DNA of 64,000 nt from Chlorobium phaeovibrioides (GCF_003968655.1 NZ_RXYK01000013.1:1-64000); one strand, 5' to 3'. Shown: positions 52,373-62,617, numbered from the stretch's first letter. The notes: generated by a model not told the origin, from the letters alone. Program-made: numbers and translations.

Positions 52373-52897
52373 TTAACGCCAGCGGGGTCTATTGTCGTCC
52401 CGGTCACGGCGGTCATTTCTGCTGTCCCGGTCATTTTTGTCGCGTTTATCGCCCCGGTACCTGTCGTTGCTGATTGAACGGCTTCGTCGGTCATAATTTT
52501 CTGCACGGCGGTATTCAGTGTCACGGAATCTGCGGATGTCCTCATACCTGTGACGGGTGATTTTTGTTGGTACCCGACGGCTTTTTACCCTGTCCCATGG
52601 TCCGCTGTGATTTTTTGACCGGTACCAGCTACCTTCATTGTAAATATAGTAACGGTTGCCATAATAGATAACATCATATGGCGCTCCAACAGAGACATAA
52701 AACCCGAGGTCGGGGGTGTAGAGGAACCGGGGTTGCGACTCAATGACAAAATGGGCAGGACGGCGGCTGCTCTGAACGAGAACAGGGCGTTGGGGGCCTA
52801 TATTGACATTCAGGTGTACTTCGGCGTTTGCCTGCGGGGCGTAGCTGCTGAGCGCAAACAGGGCAGCAGCGGCAAGGATTGTTGCTCTTTTTTTCAT
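52373..52897 (-). CDS. Exported Arg/Asp-rich protein of unknown function
   Basis: 174 residues with a signal peptide (ATILAAAALFALSSYAPQANA). The mature part starts EVHLNVNIGP and contains YYGNRYYIYNEGSWYRSKNH followed by SGPWDRV, a W-Y-x-S-x(4-5)-G-P-W motif found in some secreted proteins. The C-terminal 60 residues are strongly Arg/Asp-rich and probably disordered (NDRRDRDDNRPRWR), a mixed-charge tail. Function unknown; the tail suggests RNA or surface contacts, without proof. It stands alone. Confidence 0.8.
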   Translation of the reverse strand: MKKRATILAAAALFALSSYAPQANAEVHLNVNIGPQRPVLVQSSRRPAHFVIESQPRFLYTPDLGFYVSVGAPYDVIYYGNRYYIYNEGSWYRSKNHSGPWDRVKSRRVPTKITRHRYEDIRRFRDTEYRRAENYDRRSRSISNDRYRGDKRDKNDRDSRNDRRDRDDNRPRWR

Positions 52898-52954
52898 AAT
52901 CTCACTTCCTTTGCTTCATGGTTATCAATTCATCATCATCACATTCATTCACGC

Positions 52955-54004
52955 CTATCTGTTGGCGCTCCTGTATATGACGCGGATTTTGTCGATTGCT
53001 TGCGCCATGTCAAGCGGAAGCGGTGCATGGAAGGAGATTGTCTCGCCTGTAGTGGGATGTTGAAAAGAGAGGGATTCGGCGTGAAGAGCCTGGCGGGGAA
53101 GAAGGTCAAGAAGGTTTCTGACGAAGCTTTCGCTTTTGGGGAAATCAAGGTTTCTGATTGAGGCTCCGCCATAGGTTGCGTCACCCAGAATCTGATGGCC
53201 GAGGTGCTGCATATGGGCTCGTATCTGGTGCGTGCGGCCGGTATGAAGGGTAAGGGAGAGAAGGGAAAACCAGTGCAGATCTTCTTCCAGGCGGTAGTCG
53301 GTTATGGCCGTTTTGCCCTCCTCCCCTTCATAGGGAAAGTTGGCCATAACCTTCCGGTCTTTTCTGGAGCGCCCGATATTGGTCCGTATCGTGCCCTCAG
53401 GGGTGGCGGGAACTCCCCAGACCAGTGCTTTGTAAGTTTTCACCACTTTCCGGTCGGCAAACTGCTTGGCCAGGCGGTGCAGGGCCGTCGGGTTTTTGGC
53501 TATGATGATGAGGCCGGAGGTGTCTTTGTCGAGGCGGTGGACAATTCCAGGGCGCAGTTCGCTTTCGTCAAGTGAACCGGCATTCTCACCGATATGGTGG
53601 AGGATTGCGTTGGCAAGTGTGCCGGTCCAGTTCCCGAACGCCGGATGCACCACCATTCCCGGTTCTTTGTTGATGATCATCAGCTCGCTGTCTTCATAGA
53701 CAATGGCAATGGGTATGTCTTCCGGGGCGAGTTCTGGAGCAGGCGGCCGGAGGAAAGTCATCTCAATCAGGTCGCAGGATTTGATGCGGTAGTTTGATTT
53801 GATCACTTTATCGTTCACCAGAACGCGCCCGTCTTCAATGGCTTCCTGAACCTTGTTGCGTGTTGCATTTTCAACTTGTCGGGAGAGGTACTGGTCAATG
53901 CGCATCGGAATCTGCACCTTGCTTACCTGGAGTGTGATTTTTTTGGGTTCAGGACCCTCAATCTCACTTCCGTCTGATTGGGTATTGACTGGCTGATTTT
54001 GCAT
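52955..54004 (-). CDS. rluD: 23S rRNA pseudouridine synthase RluD family
   Basis: 349 residues. An N-terminal S4-like RNA-binding domain (MRIDQYLSRQVENATRNKVQ) precedes the catalytic domain with HRLDKDTSGLIIIAKN (catalytic Asp) and LHTGRTHQIRAHMQHLG. It isomerises uridines in helix 69 of 23S rRNA in E. coli. The start region QNQPVNTQSDGSEIEGPEP is a variable extension. Divergent from lpd with 69 nt between. Confidence 0.92.
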   Translation of the reverse strand: MQNQPVNTQSDGSEIEGPEPKKITLQVSKVQIPMRIDQYLSRQVENATRNKVQEAIEDGRVLVNDKVIKSNYRIKSCDLIEMTFLRPPAPELAPEDIPIAIVYEDSELMIINKEPGMVVHPAFGNWTGTLANAILHHIGENAGSLDESELRPGIVHRLDKDTSGLIIIAKNPTALHRLAKQFADRKVVKTYKALVWGVPATPEGTIRTNIGRSRKDRKVMANFPYEGEEGKTAITDYRLEEDLHWFSLLSLTLHTGRTHQIRAHMQHLGHQILGDATYGGASIRNLDFPKSESFVRNLLDLLPRQALHAESLSFQHPTTGETISFHAPLPLDMAQAIDKIRVIYRSANR

Positions 54005-54073
54005 TTTTAAAGTACCTGCTCGAATTGGGTGAAATGAGCCGGAAGTATACTAAAACCTTGCCATATATCAGCC

Positions 54074-55474
54074 ATGGATGCAATGAGTGAATCTTCAGTC
54101 ACACAGTATGATCTTGCCCTCATCGGTTCAGGACCGGGGGGGAGCGAGGCGGCCATGCTTGGAGCCCGTGCGGGCCTGAGGGTCTGCATAATTGAAAAGG
54201 GCGCACCCGGAGGAGTCTGCGTCAACTGGGGATGCATTCCCACCAAGGCGCTGCTCAGAAGCGCTGAGATGTTTGATTCGCTCAAAAAGGGGGCCTCTTT
54301 CGGGGTTTCTGCTCCTGATGGCGCCTTTGATCTTGCTGCCGCAGTCAAACGCAGCCGCACCGTTGCAGGAAAGATGTCGAAAGGCGTTGCCTTTATGCTT
54401 CGCAAGGCTGGTGTGGAGTTTCTTCAGGGCGAGGCTGTATTCCGTTCCCCCACTGAAGTGGATATTGTTCGTGAGGGGAGCAGGATCGGCTCAGTGCATG
54501 CCAAACATTTTATTATAGCAACAGGAGGCCGTCCCCGAAGCATTCCGGGGATGGAGCCAGACCGTCGTCGGGTGATTACCAGCCGGGATGCGCTTGCCAT
54601 GACTGCTCTGCCCGCTTCAATGCTTGTTCTTGGCGGAGGGGCAATCGGTGTGGAGCTGGCCTGGTTTTATGCGACTGCGGGTACGAAGGTGACTATTGTT
54701 GAAATGGCGGATAGACTGCTTCCTCAGGAAGATGGTGAAATTTCCGAAGCACTTCGCCGTTCCCTTGAGAAAACGGGCATCAGGGTGGCGACCGGGGCAA
54801 AGCTTGAGAATGTAGCCGTTCAGGATGACGGGGTTTCTGCGGCGCTGTTGATTGAGGGTAAAGAGGATGAGCGGGTTACTGCAGAGCAATTGCTTGTGGC
54901 TGTGGGGGTTGGCGGCAATACGGAAGGTATTGGCCTTGAGGCTGCTGGCGTTTGTGTTGAACGGGGTTTTGTTGTAACTGATGCTTCATGCAGAACTTCG
55001 GCACCAGGCATATACGCCATCGGCGATGTCAGGGGGGGGATGCTTCTTGCCCACAAGGCATCTGCCGAGGCGGAGATTGCCGTGAAAACGATACTTGGTG
55101 AAAAGAGCGCTCCGCTTCACGACAGCCATATTCCCCGCTGTGTGTATGCTGAACCCTCAATTGCCAGCATTGGTCTTTCTGAAGAGCAGGCCCTTCAAGA
55201 GGGAGTTGCTGTTCATATAGGTCGCTCTGCGTTTGCTGCATCGGGCAAGGCCAATGCTTATGGTAGTCTTGAGGGGATGGTGAAGCTTCTTTTCAGTGCA
55301 GAGGATGGCCGAATGCTTGGAGGACACTGTATTGGTCATGGGGCTGTGGAGCTGATCGGCGAGCTTGCTCTCGCACTCTCTTTCTCGGCAACAGCCGGGC
55401 AGCTCACAAGTGTTGTTCATGCGCATCCAACCCTCTCGGAATCCATAAGGGAAGCCGCTATGCAGGTTTCGTGA
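54074..55474 (+). CDS. lpdA: Dihydrolipoyl dehydrogenase
   Basis: 466 residues. FAD-binding GSGPGGSEAAMLGARAGL, the redox disulfide GGVCVNWGCIPTK, the NAD-binding LGGGAIGVELAWFYATAG, and the catalytic pair in VVHAHPTLSE. The E3 subunit of 2-oxoacid dehydrogenase or glycine cleavage systems; it reoxidises dihydrolipoyl with NAD+. An alternative start (54083) is possible. No E1/E2 genes in the window. In Chlorobium, Lpd may serve the glycine cleavage system or other lipoyl proteins. Confidence 0.93.
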   Translation: MDAMSESSVTQYDLALIGSGPGGSEAAMLGARAGLRVCIIEKGAPGGVCVNWGCIPTKALLRSAEMFDSLKKGASFGVSAPDGAFDLAAAVKRSRTVAGKMSKGVAFMLRKAGVEFLQGEAVFRSPTEVDIVREGSRIGSVHAKHFIIATGGRPRSIPGMEPDRRRVITSRDALAMTALPASMLVLGGGAIGVELAWFYATAGTKVTIVEMADRLLPQEDGEISEALRRSLEKTGIRVATGAKLENVAVQDDGVSAALLIEGKEDERVTAEQLLVAVGVGGNTEGIGLEAAGVCVERGFVVTDASCRTSAPGIYAIGDVRGGMLLAHKASAEAEIAVKTILGEKSAPLHDSHIPRCVYAEPSIASIGLSEEQALQEGVAVHIGRSAFAASGKANAYGSLEGMVKLLFSAEDGRMLGGHCIGHGAVELIGELALALSFSATAGQLTSVVHAHPTLSESIREAAMQVS

Positions 55475-55500
55475 GGGTAGCGGGGGAGGCTCGGTGAAAA

Positions 55501-55575
55501 GCATTTTCGATTGTCTCTGTAAATGCATAAATTCAAGGCTTATCATTGCAACTCATTAAAAACAGTAAGCCTTTT
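55501..55575 (+). promoter_or_regulatory. Inverted repeats upstream of bchI
   Basis: In the 155-bp lpd-bchI gap, GCATTT (55501-55506) pairs with AAATGC (55521-55526), and AAGGCTTA (55535-55542) with TAAGCCTT (55566-55573), followed by TT. They may be the end of lpd or a leader of the bchI transcript. Function not established. Confidence 0.35.
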
Positions 55576-55629
55576 CCTGTGAACGATTTCTCGTGGAACG
55601 GGGCGGGGTTATCAACCAAATGATCAATT

Positions 55630-56811
55630 ATGACTCAGACTGAATCATCTGCCAGAAAACCTGCTGCAAAGAAACCGGTTGCCAGAAAAACAACAGCAGC
55701 AAAGGCTGGTTCAAGCGTGGCAAAGGCGGCTCCTGCCAAGGCAGCAGCGGCATCTGCCAAAAAGAAATCCGGTCTTGCTTTCCCTTTTACCGCTATTGTC
55801 GGTCAGGAGGAAATGAAGCTCAGTCTGATTCTCAACATCATTGATCCCCGTATCGGCGGCGTTCTTGTCATGGGGCACCGCGGAACAGGAAAAAGTACCA
55901 CGGTCAGGGCACTTGCAGAGGTGCTTCCTATGATTGACCGCGTGAAGGATGATATTTATAACCGTACCACCGAGCAGTATCTGGAAGGCGAGGCGGATAA
56001 AAAAGGTGCTGTGAAGATTGATCCGGCATCTGTCAAGCTGGAAAAAATTCCGGTTCCTGTGGTTGACCTTCCGCTTGGCGCAACAGAGGATCGTGTTTGC
56101 GGTACCATTGACATTGAACAGGCTCTGACGAGCGGCGTGAAGGCTTTTGAGCCGGGACTTCTTGCTCAGGCCAACAGGGGATTCCTCTATATTGACGAGG
56201 TCAACCTTCTTGATGACCATCTTGTTGATGTGCTTCTTGATGTGGCTGCCAGCGGAAAGAATGTGGTTGAGCGCGAGGGTATCAGCATCCGCCACCCGGC
56301 CCGTTTCGTTCTGGTCGGTTCAGGAAACCCTGAAGAGGGCGAGCTTCGCCCGCAGCTGCTTGACCGTTTCGGTCTTCATGCACGCATCATCACCATCAAT
56401 GATGTGGCAAAGCGCGTTGACATCGTCAAACGCCGTCGTGATTTCGATGAGGATCCTGAAGCGTTCATGAAAAAGTTTAATAACGAACAGGTCAAGCTCC
56501 AGAAGAAAATTCAGAAGGCCAAGACGCTGCTTCCTTCCGTGAGCATGAGTGATGAGGTGCTGACCGATATTGCAAAACTCTGCATGAACCTCGGTATTGA
56601 TGGCCATCGCGGTGAATTGACCATTACCAGGACTGCGCATGCACATGCTGCGTTCATGGGCCAGAAAGAGGTGACCATGAAGCATGTCAAGGATGTTGCG
56701 GGCCTGTGCCTGCGCCACCGTCTGCGGAAGGATCCGCTTGAAACGCTTGATGCCGGTGAAAAAATTGAACGCGAACTTGCCAAAGTCCTTGGAGAAGCAG
56801 AAGCAGTATAA
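55630..56811 (+). CDS. bchI: Magnesium chelatase ATPase subunit I
   Basis: 393 residues. The first ~48 residues are a low-complexity Ala/Lys/Pro tail ([19 protein letters not shown]). The core starts [19 protein letters not shown], with Walker [11 protein letters not shown] (about 81-90), [20 protein letters not shown], Walker [21 protein letters not shown] and the arginine finger region [18 protein letters not shown]. BchI hydrolyses ATP as a hexameric AAA+ ring that drives Mg2+ insertion into protoporphyrin IX. The stop (TAA) is followed at once by the bchD ATG. Confidence 0.97.
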   Translation: MTQTESSARKPAAKKPVARKTTAAKAGSSVAKAAPAKAAAASAKKKSGLAFPFTAIVGQEEMKLSLILNIIDPRIGGVLVMGHRGTGKSTTVRALAEVLPMIDRVKDDIYNRTTEQYLEGEADKKGAVKIDPASVKLEKIPVPVVDLPLGATEDRVCGTIDIEQALTSGVKAFEPGLLAQANRGFLYIDEVNLLDDHLVDVLLDVAASGKNVVEREGISIRHPARFVLVGSGNPEEGELRPQLLDRFGLHARIITINDVAKRVDIVKRRRDFDEDPEAFMKKFNNEQVKLQKKIQKAKTLLPSVSMSDEVLTDIAKLCMNLGIDGHRGELTITRTAHAHAAFMGQKEVTMKHVKDVAGLCLRHRLRKDPLETLDAGEKIERELAKVLGEAEAV

Positions 56812-58674
56812 ATGATAGCATTTACCGATATTGTTGGAATGGATCTGGCCAAGAAGGCGCTCATGCTTCTGGCCATTGATCCGGCTCTTGGCGGTGTTGT
56901 CATTCCCTCGGCCGTAGGGTCGGGCAAGTCAACTCTTGCCAGAGCGTTTGCCGGTATTCTTCCCGAGGGGACACCCTTTGTGGAACTGCCACTGAATGTC
57001 ACTGAAGATCGTCTCATTGGAGGCGTCGACCTTGAAGCGACCCTTGCTTCAGGAGTACGGGTTGTTCAGCACGGTGTGCTTTCAAAAGCTGACGGGGGAG
57101 TGCTCTATGTGGACTCGCTCAGCCTGCTTGACAGCTCGGCCATTTCACACATCATGGATGCCATGTCGCGTGGCGAGGTGCTTGTTGAGCGGGAAGGGCT
57201 CAGTGAGGTGCATCCTGCCGACTTCATGCTGGTAGGCACATACGACCCCACAGACGGGGAAGTCCGTATGGGCTTGCTTGACCGCATAGGCATTATTGTT
57301 CCCTTTACCGCACAGAACGATTACCGTGCCCGCAAGGAGGTGGTCAATATTGTCACCGGGAGCAGGGACCCTGAAGATGTGCGTGACGAACTGCGGATGA
57401 TGGCCGGATTTCTTGACGCAGCCCGAGAAATGCTGCCGAAGGTCGGCATTACTCCCGAACAGGTTCAGGCACTGATCCAGACAGCCATCAGCCTTGGTGT
57501 TGAGGGAAACCGTGTGGATGTGTTCACTGTGCGTGCCGCTCTTGCCAGCGCAGCCCTTAACCAGCGCAGCGATGTTGATGATGAGGATATGAAGCTTGCA
57601 ATCAAGCTGGTTCTCATTCCCCGTGCCACACGCATGCCGGAACGCGAGGAGTCAGCAGAAGATATGCCGCCGCCCGAAGAGGAGCCGCCGCCGCCGGATG
57701 AGGAGTCGGAAGAGGAGGATGATTCCCAACAGCCTGATTCTCCGGATGCAGATGCAGAGGAGGAGCAGGAGGAGACCCCGGATATGATTGAGGAGCTCAT
57801 GATGGAGGCTATCGAGACCGAGCTTCCCGACAACATCCTGAACATTTCGCTTGCTTCGAAAAAGAAAAGCACCTCGGGGAGCCGTGGTGAAGCGCTCAAC
57901 AACAAGCGGGGCCGTTTTGTGCGTGCCCAGCCCGGTGAGATGCGCAGCGGCAAGGTTGCCCTTATTCCAACTCTTATTTCAGCTGCCCCCTGGCAGGAAG
58001 CTCGCAAGCGCGACCAGAAGATGGCCGGTCGCCAGAAAACGGCACTGCTCATCAGCAAGGATGATGTCAAGATCAAGCGGTTCCGCGACAAGTCCGGTAC
58101 GCTCTTCATCTTCATGGTGGATGCTTCCGGTTCAATGGCGCTCAACCGCATGCGTCAGGCAAAGGGTGCTGTTGCCAGCCTCCTTCAGAACGCCTATGTG
58201 CATCGTGACCAGGTTGCTCTCATATCATTCCGCGGCAAGCAGGCCCAGGTGCTGCTTCCCCCGTCACAGAGCGTTGACCGTGCCAAACGAGAGCTTGATG
58301 TTCTTCCTACAGGAGGTGGAACGCCATTGGCCTCAGCTCTCTACCTTGGTTGGGAAACCGCAAAGCAGGCCCGTACCAAAGGTATCACGCAGGTTATGTT
58401 CGTGCTGATCACTGATGGCCGGGGTAATATCGGTCTCCAGTCATCTTTTGACCCCAATGCTGAAAAGCCTTCAAAAGAAGAGCTGGAAAAGGAGATTGAA
58501 GCCCTGTCGCTATCCATTCAGGCTGACGGCGTTGCGGCTACAGTGATTGATACCCAGATGAACTATCTCTCCCGGGGTGAAGCACCCAAGCTTGCCCAGC
58601 ATCTTGGTGGCCGTTATCTCTACCTGCCCAATGCCAAGGCAGAGCAGATTGTTGATGCTGCACTCAGCTTTTAA
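56812..58674 (+). CDS. bchD: Magnesium chelatase subunit D
   Basis: 620 residues. The N-terminal AAA+ domain has Walker A-like SAVGSGKSTLARAF and LPLNVTEDRLIGGVDLEATL. An acidic/proline linker (about 280-330; PPPEEEPPPPDEESEEE) leads to the C-terminal VWA domain with the MIDAS motif MVDASGSMALNRM (about 437-449) and LPTGGGTPLASAL. BchD bridges BchI and the large chelatase subunit. The nucleotide site is retained in part. It lies between bchI and the BchH-family gene. Confidence 0.97.
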   Translation: MIAFTDIVGMDLAKKALMLLAIDPALGGVVIPSAVGSGKSTLARAFAGILPEGTPFVELPLNVTEDRLIGGVDLEATLASGVRVVQHGVLSKADGGVLYVDSLSLLDSSAISHIMDAMSRGEVLVEREGLSEVHPADFMLVGTYDPTDGEVRMGLLDRIGIIVPFTAQNDYRARKEVVNIVTGSRDPEDVRDELRMMAGFLDAAREMLPKVGITPEQVQALIQTAISLGVEGNRVDVFTVRAALASAALNQRSDVDDEDMKLAIKLVLIPRATRMPEREESAEDMPPPEEEPPPPDEESEEEDDSQQPDSPDADAEEEQEETPDMIEELMMEAIETELPDNILNISLASKKKSTSGSRGEALNNKRGRFVRAQPGEMRSGKVALIPTLISAAPWQEARKRDQKMAGRQKTALLISKDDVKIKRFRDKSGTLFIFMVDASGSMALNRMRQAKGAVASLLQNAYVHRDQVALISFRGKQAQVLLPPSQSVDRAKRELDVLPTGGGTPLASALYLGWETAKQARTKGITQVMFVLITDGRGNIGLQSSFDPNAEKPSKEELEKEIEALSLSIQADGVAATVIDTQMNYLSRGEAPKLAQHLGGRYLYLPNAKAEQIVDAALSF

Positions 58675-58685
58675 TCTTACTGTCA

Positions 58686-58711
58686 CTGTTCCGGCTGATG
58701 TGCCGGGACAG
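58686..58711 (+). promoter_or_regulatory. Intercistronic hairpin between bchD and the BchH gene
   Basis: CTGTTCCGGC (58686-58695) pairs with GCCGGGACAG (58702-58711) around TGATGT, with one T-G pair. No T-run follows. It may be a partial stop or an RNA-stability element setting the ratio of subunits. Confidence 0.45.
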
Positions 58712-58759
58712 TAATGTTGTGCGGTTATGCAATAAATCCCATACCGAATCTACACGACG

Positions 58760-61700
58760 ATGTCAACTCCCCGTAAAATAGCAGCCATTGTAGGCCTTGA
58801 GCAGTACAACGCAGGCCTCTGGAAAAAGATCAAAGGTCTTCTCAAGGATGACGCCGAACTGAGCCAGTGGAGCGATGTTGATCTTGAAAAGCAGAACCCC
58901 GACGCCGCAACGGCAATTGCAGAGGCGGACTGCATTTTCATGAGCATGATTCAGTTCAAGGACCAGGTTGACTGGTTCCGTGAGCAGCTTGCAGCCGGCA
59001 CGCCCAATAAGACTGTGTTTGTGTTTGAGTCGATGCCTGAGGCCATGTCGCTTACCAAAGTTGGCGGCTACGAGGTTGGTGATGGGAAGGCAGGCATGCC
59101 GGATATGGTGAAGAAGATTGCCAAAATGCTTGTGAAGGGGCGTGACGAAGACGCCATGTACGGGTACATGAAGCTGATGAAGATCATGCGTACCATTCTT
59201 CCGCTTGTCCCTAAAAAGGCGAAAGACTTCAAGAACTGGCTTTTAGTGTACTCTTATTGGATGCAGCCGACTCCTGAGAACATCGCCAACATGTTTCGTC
59301 TCATCCTGCGCGAGTATTTTAACGAACCGGTAACGGTCGGTGATATTGTTGATGTCCCCAACATGGGATTGTACCACCCTGATGCCCCTGCCTACTTTAC
59401 GGATGTGAAAAGCTTCAAGAGCTGGTCGAAAAAACGGGGGGTGAATTTCGACAAGGAGCAGAAAATAGGGCTTCTCTTTTTCCGCAAGCATCTCATACAG
59501 GAAAAAACCTATATCGACAACACCATCCGTGAACTTGAACGGCAGGGGATCAATGTGTTTCCTGCATTTGTGATGGGCGTTGAAGGCCATGTGCTGCTTC
59601 GCGACTGGCTGTTGAAGGAAAACCTTGACCTCCTCATCAATATGATGGGGTTTGGCCTTGTTGGAGGCCCTGCCGGCTCCACCAAGCCGGGCATTGCCGC
59701 TGCAGCGCGTGAAGAGATCATGGCAAAGCTTGATGCCCCGTATATTGTTGCCCAGCCGCTTCTTACACAGGAGTTCCATTCATGGAAGGAGCTTGGTGTT
59801 TCACCCATGCAGGTGACATTCACCTACTCCATACCGGAGATGGATGGCGCCGTGTGCCCCGTTGTTCTGGGTGCCTTGAAGGACGGTAAGGTAGAGACTG
59901 TTCCTGAGCGCCTTGAGCGTCTCTCAGGTCTGGTAAAGCAGTGGCTCCGCCTTCGTGCCGCAGCCAACCGCGACAAGAAACTTGCACTCATTGTTTACGA
60001 CTATCCTCCCGGACTTGGTAAAAAAGCCAGTGCTGCTCTGCTTGATGTTCCCAAAACGCTCTTTTCTGTTCTGCACCGGCTGAAGAAAGAGGGGTACTCG
60101 GTTGGTGAGCTGCCTTCAAGTGCCGAAGAGCTCTTCAAGGCGCTTGACCGCGCTACTGATATTCAGGTGCAGGGAAACAAGCCTGACGCACTCAAAATCA
60201 CCTACGATACATTCAAAAAACTCACCACATCTGGCGAACGGGAGCGGATAGAAGATCGGTGGCAGGGATTTCCCGGTGAGATTGTGCCTATCGGAACAGA
60301 TGAGCTCTTTATCGGCGGCATACAGTTTGGCAACATCTTCATCGGTGTTCAGCCGCGCATCGGTGTTCAGGGCGACCCAATGCGCCTGCTGTTCGACAAG
60401 TCGAACACACCGCATCATCAGTACATCGCCTTCTATCGCTGGATAAGCCGTGAATTCGGTGCCCATGCCATGGTTCATATCGGCATGCATGGTTCGGCCG
60501 AGTGGATGCCCGGCCTGCAGACAGGACTGACCGGCGAGTGCTGGCCTGACGCCCTGCTTGGTGAGGTCCCTCATGTCTACATCTATCCGGTCAACAACCC
60601 GAGCGAGTCGAGCATTGCCAAACGGCGCGGGCTGGCCACAATGGTTTCGCATGTGGTGCCTCCGCTCTCACGCGCGGGGCTCTACAAGGAACTTCCTGCG
60701 CTCAAGGATCTGCTTGTTGATTACAGGGAACGGAACCCTTCGGGAGCAGTTGCTGGAGAAGACGCCGCCGGCGTTGAAGAGGCAATCATGGAGAAGGCTG
60801 AGCTGCTGAACCTGACGGACGACTGCCCGCGTATTGAGGGTGAGGCGTTCGGTGAGTTTGTGAGCCGCCTGTACATCTATATGAGTGAACTGGAAAACCG
60901 GTTGATTTCAAACTCATTGCATGTGTTCGGTGAAGCAAGTCCTGTTGACTCGCAGATCGTCACCATCACCGAGACCCTGAAGAACCGCACTGAGGGCGGC
61001 CGCACTCTGCCATCCATGCTGATGGAGGCTTCAGGCCGCAACGGAAAGTTCGGGAGCTATGAAGAGCTTGCCGCTATGGCACGAAAGGGTGATGAGGAGG
61101 CTATCGGGCTTCGGGAATGGGTGGAGCAGGCTGCAAAAGATTTTGTGGAGCTCTCCCTGCTTGAGCGGAAGCATCCCGCCACCGCTTTCTCTACCGTCAC
61201 TGGTGGAGCGAAAATATCGGCTGAAGACCAGCCTGTCGTCATGAAGCTCATCAATGAAGGGGGTCAGCTGCTTAAGGCCTTGCGCGACAATACCGGAGAG
61301 ATGGAGTCGTTCATCAAGGTGCTTGAGGGTCGCTATATCCCTTCAGGGCCCGGCGGCGATCTTGTCCGTGACGGTATCAATGTGCTGCCTTCCGGCCGAA
61401 ACATCCATTCTATTGACCCATGGAGAATCCCGTCCGAAATGGCGTTCAAACGCGGGACTCTCATTGCCGACAAGCTGGTAGAAAAGCATTTGGCTGAAAA
61501 CGAGGGAAACTACCCTGAAACAATAGCCCAGGTGCTCTGGGGGCTTGATACCATCAAGACCAAAGGCGAAGCGGTTGCCGTTGTCATACGGCTGATGGGC
61601 GGAGAGCCCTCCTATGACGCATTTGGCAAAATCAGCCATTACCAGCTGGTGCCGCTTGAAAAGCTTGGTCGCCCGCGCATTGATGTGCTGATGCAGCTCA

Positions 61701-62590
61701 GCCCGATATTCCGAGACGCATTCGGCCTTCTGATGGACCAGCTCGACCGTCTGGTGAAAGATGCGGCAAAAGCCGATGAGCCCGAAGAGATGAACTCCAT
61801 CAGAAAGCATGTCAATGAGGCTCTCGCCACTGGTGCTTCTTTTGAGGGGGCAACTGCCCGGCAGTTCACCCAGTCGCCGGGGGCTTATGGTACCTATGTG
61901 GACGACATGATTGAGGACTCTGCCTGGGAGTCGGAGGATGACCTCGACGACCTCTTTATCCGCCGCAACAGCAGCGCATACGGCGGTGAGAGGAAAGGGG
62001 AGAAAGAAACCGATATTCTTAAAAGTCTTCTCGGTTCAGTCGACCGTGTTGTGCACCAGGTTGATTCCACCGAGTTCGGTATTTCTGACATTGACCATTA
62101 TTTCTCCTCGTCGGGCTCACTGCAGCTTGCTGCCAAGCGCCGCAACACCCGTACCGGAGACAATATCAAGCTGAACTATGTGGAGTCGTTCACCTCCGAC
62201 ATCAAGGTGGATGATGCTGAAAAATCGTTGCGGGTGGAGTACCGTTCAAAGCTGCTCAACCCGAAATGGTTTGAGGGAATGCTCAACCACGGCCATAGCG
62301 GAGCGACTGAAATCAGCAACCGTGTCACCTACATGCTTGGATGGGATGCAGTGACCAAGAGCGTTGATGACTGGGTTTACAAAAAGACCGCTGAGACCTA
62401 CGCTCTCGACCCTGAAATGCGCGAGCGTCTCGCCAAGGTCAACCCTCAGGCAATCAAGAACATTGTTGGAAGAATGCTTGAAGCACACGGTCGCGGTATG
62501 TGGAAGGCTGAAGAGGATACCATCAATGAGCTGCAGGAAATCTATGCCGACCTTGAAGATCGTCTTGAAGGGATGAACGAAGACGAGTAG
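58760..62590 (+). CDS. bchT: Magnesium chelatase large subunit (BchH family; likely BchT by synteny)
   Basis: 1276 residues of the CobN/BchH family. Landmarks are PRKIAAIVGLEQYNAGLWKK, QEFHSWKELGVSPMQVTF, VHIGMHGSAEWMPGLQTGLT, VYIYPVNNPSESSIAKRRG and a C-terminal NIVGRMLEAHGRGMW. It binds protoporphyrin IX and is the catalytic subunit with BchI-BchD. Green sulfur bacteria have three paralogues (BchH, BchS, BchT). In Chlorobaculum tepidum, as I recall, bchI-bchD is linked to bchT, so bchT is given on synteny alone; sequence distinctions were not tested. Confidence 0.9.
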   Translation: MSTPRKIAAIVGLEQYNAGLWKKIKGLLKDDAELSQWSDVDLEKQNPDAATAIAEADCIFMSMIQFKDQVDWFREQLAAGTPNKTVFVFESMPEAMSLTKVGGYEVGDGKAGMPDMVKKIAKMLVKGRDEDAMYGYMKLMKIMRTILPLVPKKAKDFKNWLLVYSYWMQPTPENIANMFRLILREYFNEPVTVGDIVDVPNMGLYHPDAPAYFTDVKSFKSWSKKRGVNFDKEQKIGLLFFRKHLIQEKTYIDNTIRELERQGINVFPAFVMGVEGHVLLRDWLLKENLDLLINMMGFGLVGGPAGSTKPGIAAAAREEIMAKLDAPYIVAQPLLTQEFHSWKELGVSPMQVTFTYSIPEMDGAVCPVVLGALKDGKVETVPERLERLSGLVKQWLRLRAAANRDKKLALIVYDYPPGLGKKASAALLDVPKTLFSVLHRLKKEGYSVGELPSSAEELFKALDRATDIQVQGNKPDALKITYDTFKKLTTSGERERIEDRWQGFPGEIVPIGTDELFIGGIQFGNIFIGVQPRIGVQGDPMRLLFDKSNTPHHQYIAFYRWISREFGAHAMVHIGMHGSAEWMPGLQTGLTGECWPDALLGEVPHVYIYPVNNPSESSIAKRRGLATMVSHVVPPLSRAGLYKELPALKDLLVDYRERNPSGAVAGEDAAGVEEAIMEKAELLNLTDDCPRIEGEAFGEFVSRLYIYMSELENRLISNSLHVFGEASPVDSQIVTITETLKNRTEGGRTLPSMLMEASGRNGKFGSYEELAAMARKGDEEAIGLREWVEQAAKDFVELSLLERKHPATAFSTVTGGAKISAEDQPVVMKLINEGGQLLKALRDNTGEMESFIKVLEGRYIPSGPGGDLVRDGINVLPSGRNIHSIDPWRIPSEMAFKRGTLIADKLVEKHLAENEGNYPETIAQVLWGLDTIKTKGEAVAVVIRLMGGEPSYDAFGKISHYQLVPLEKLGRPRIDVLMQLSPIFRDAFGLLMDQLDRLVKDAAKADEPEEMNSIRKHVNEALATGASFEGATARQFTQSPGAYGTYVDDMIEDSAWESEDDLDDLFIRRNSSAYGGERKGEKETDILKSLLGSVDRVVHQVDSTEFGISDIDHYFSSSGSLQLAAKRRNTRTGDNIKLNYVESFTSDIKVDDAEKSLRVEYRSKLLNPKWFEGMLNHGHSGATEISNRVTYMLGWDAVTKSVDDWVYKKTAETYALDPEMRERLAKVNPQAIKNIVGRMLEAHGRGMWKAEEDTINELQEIYADLEDRLEGMNEDE

Positions 62591-62617
62591 CAGGGGAGAG
62601 AGGTTTTTTTTGAACAA

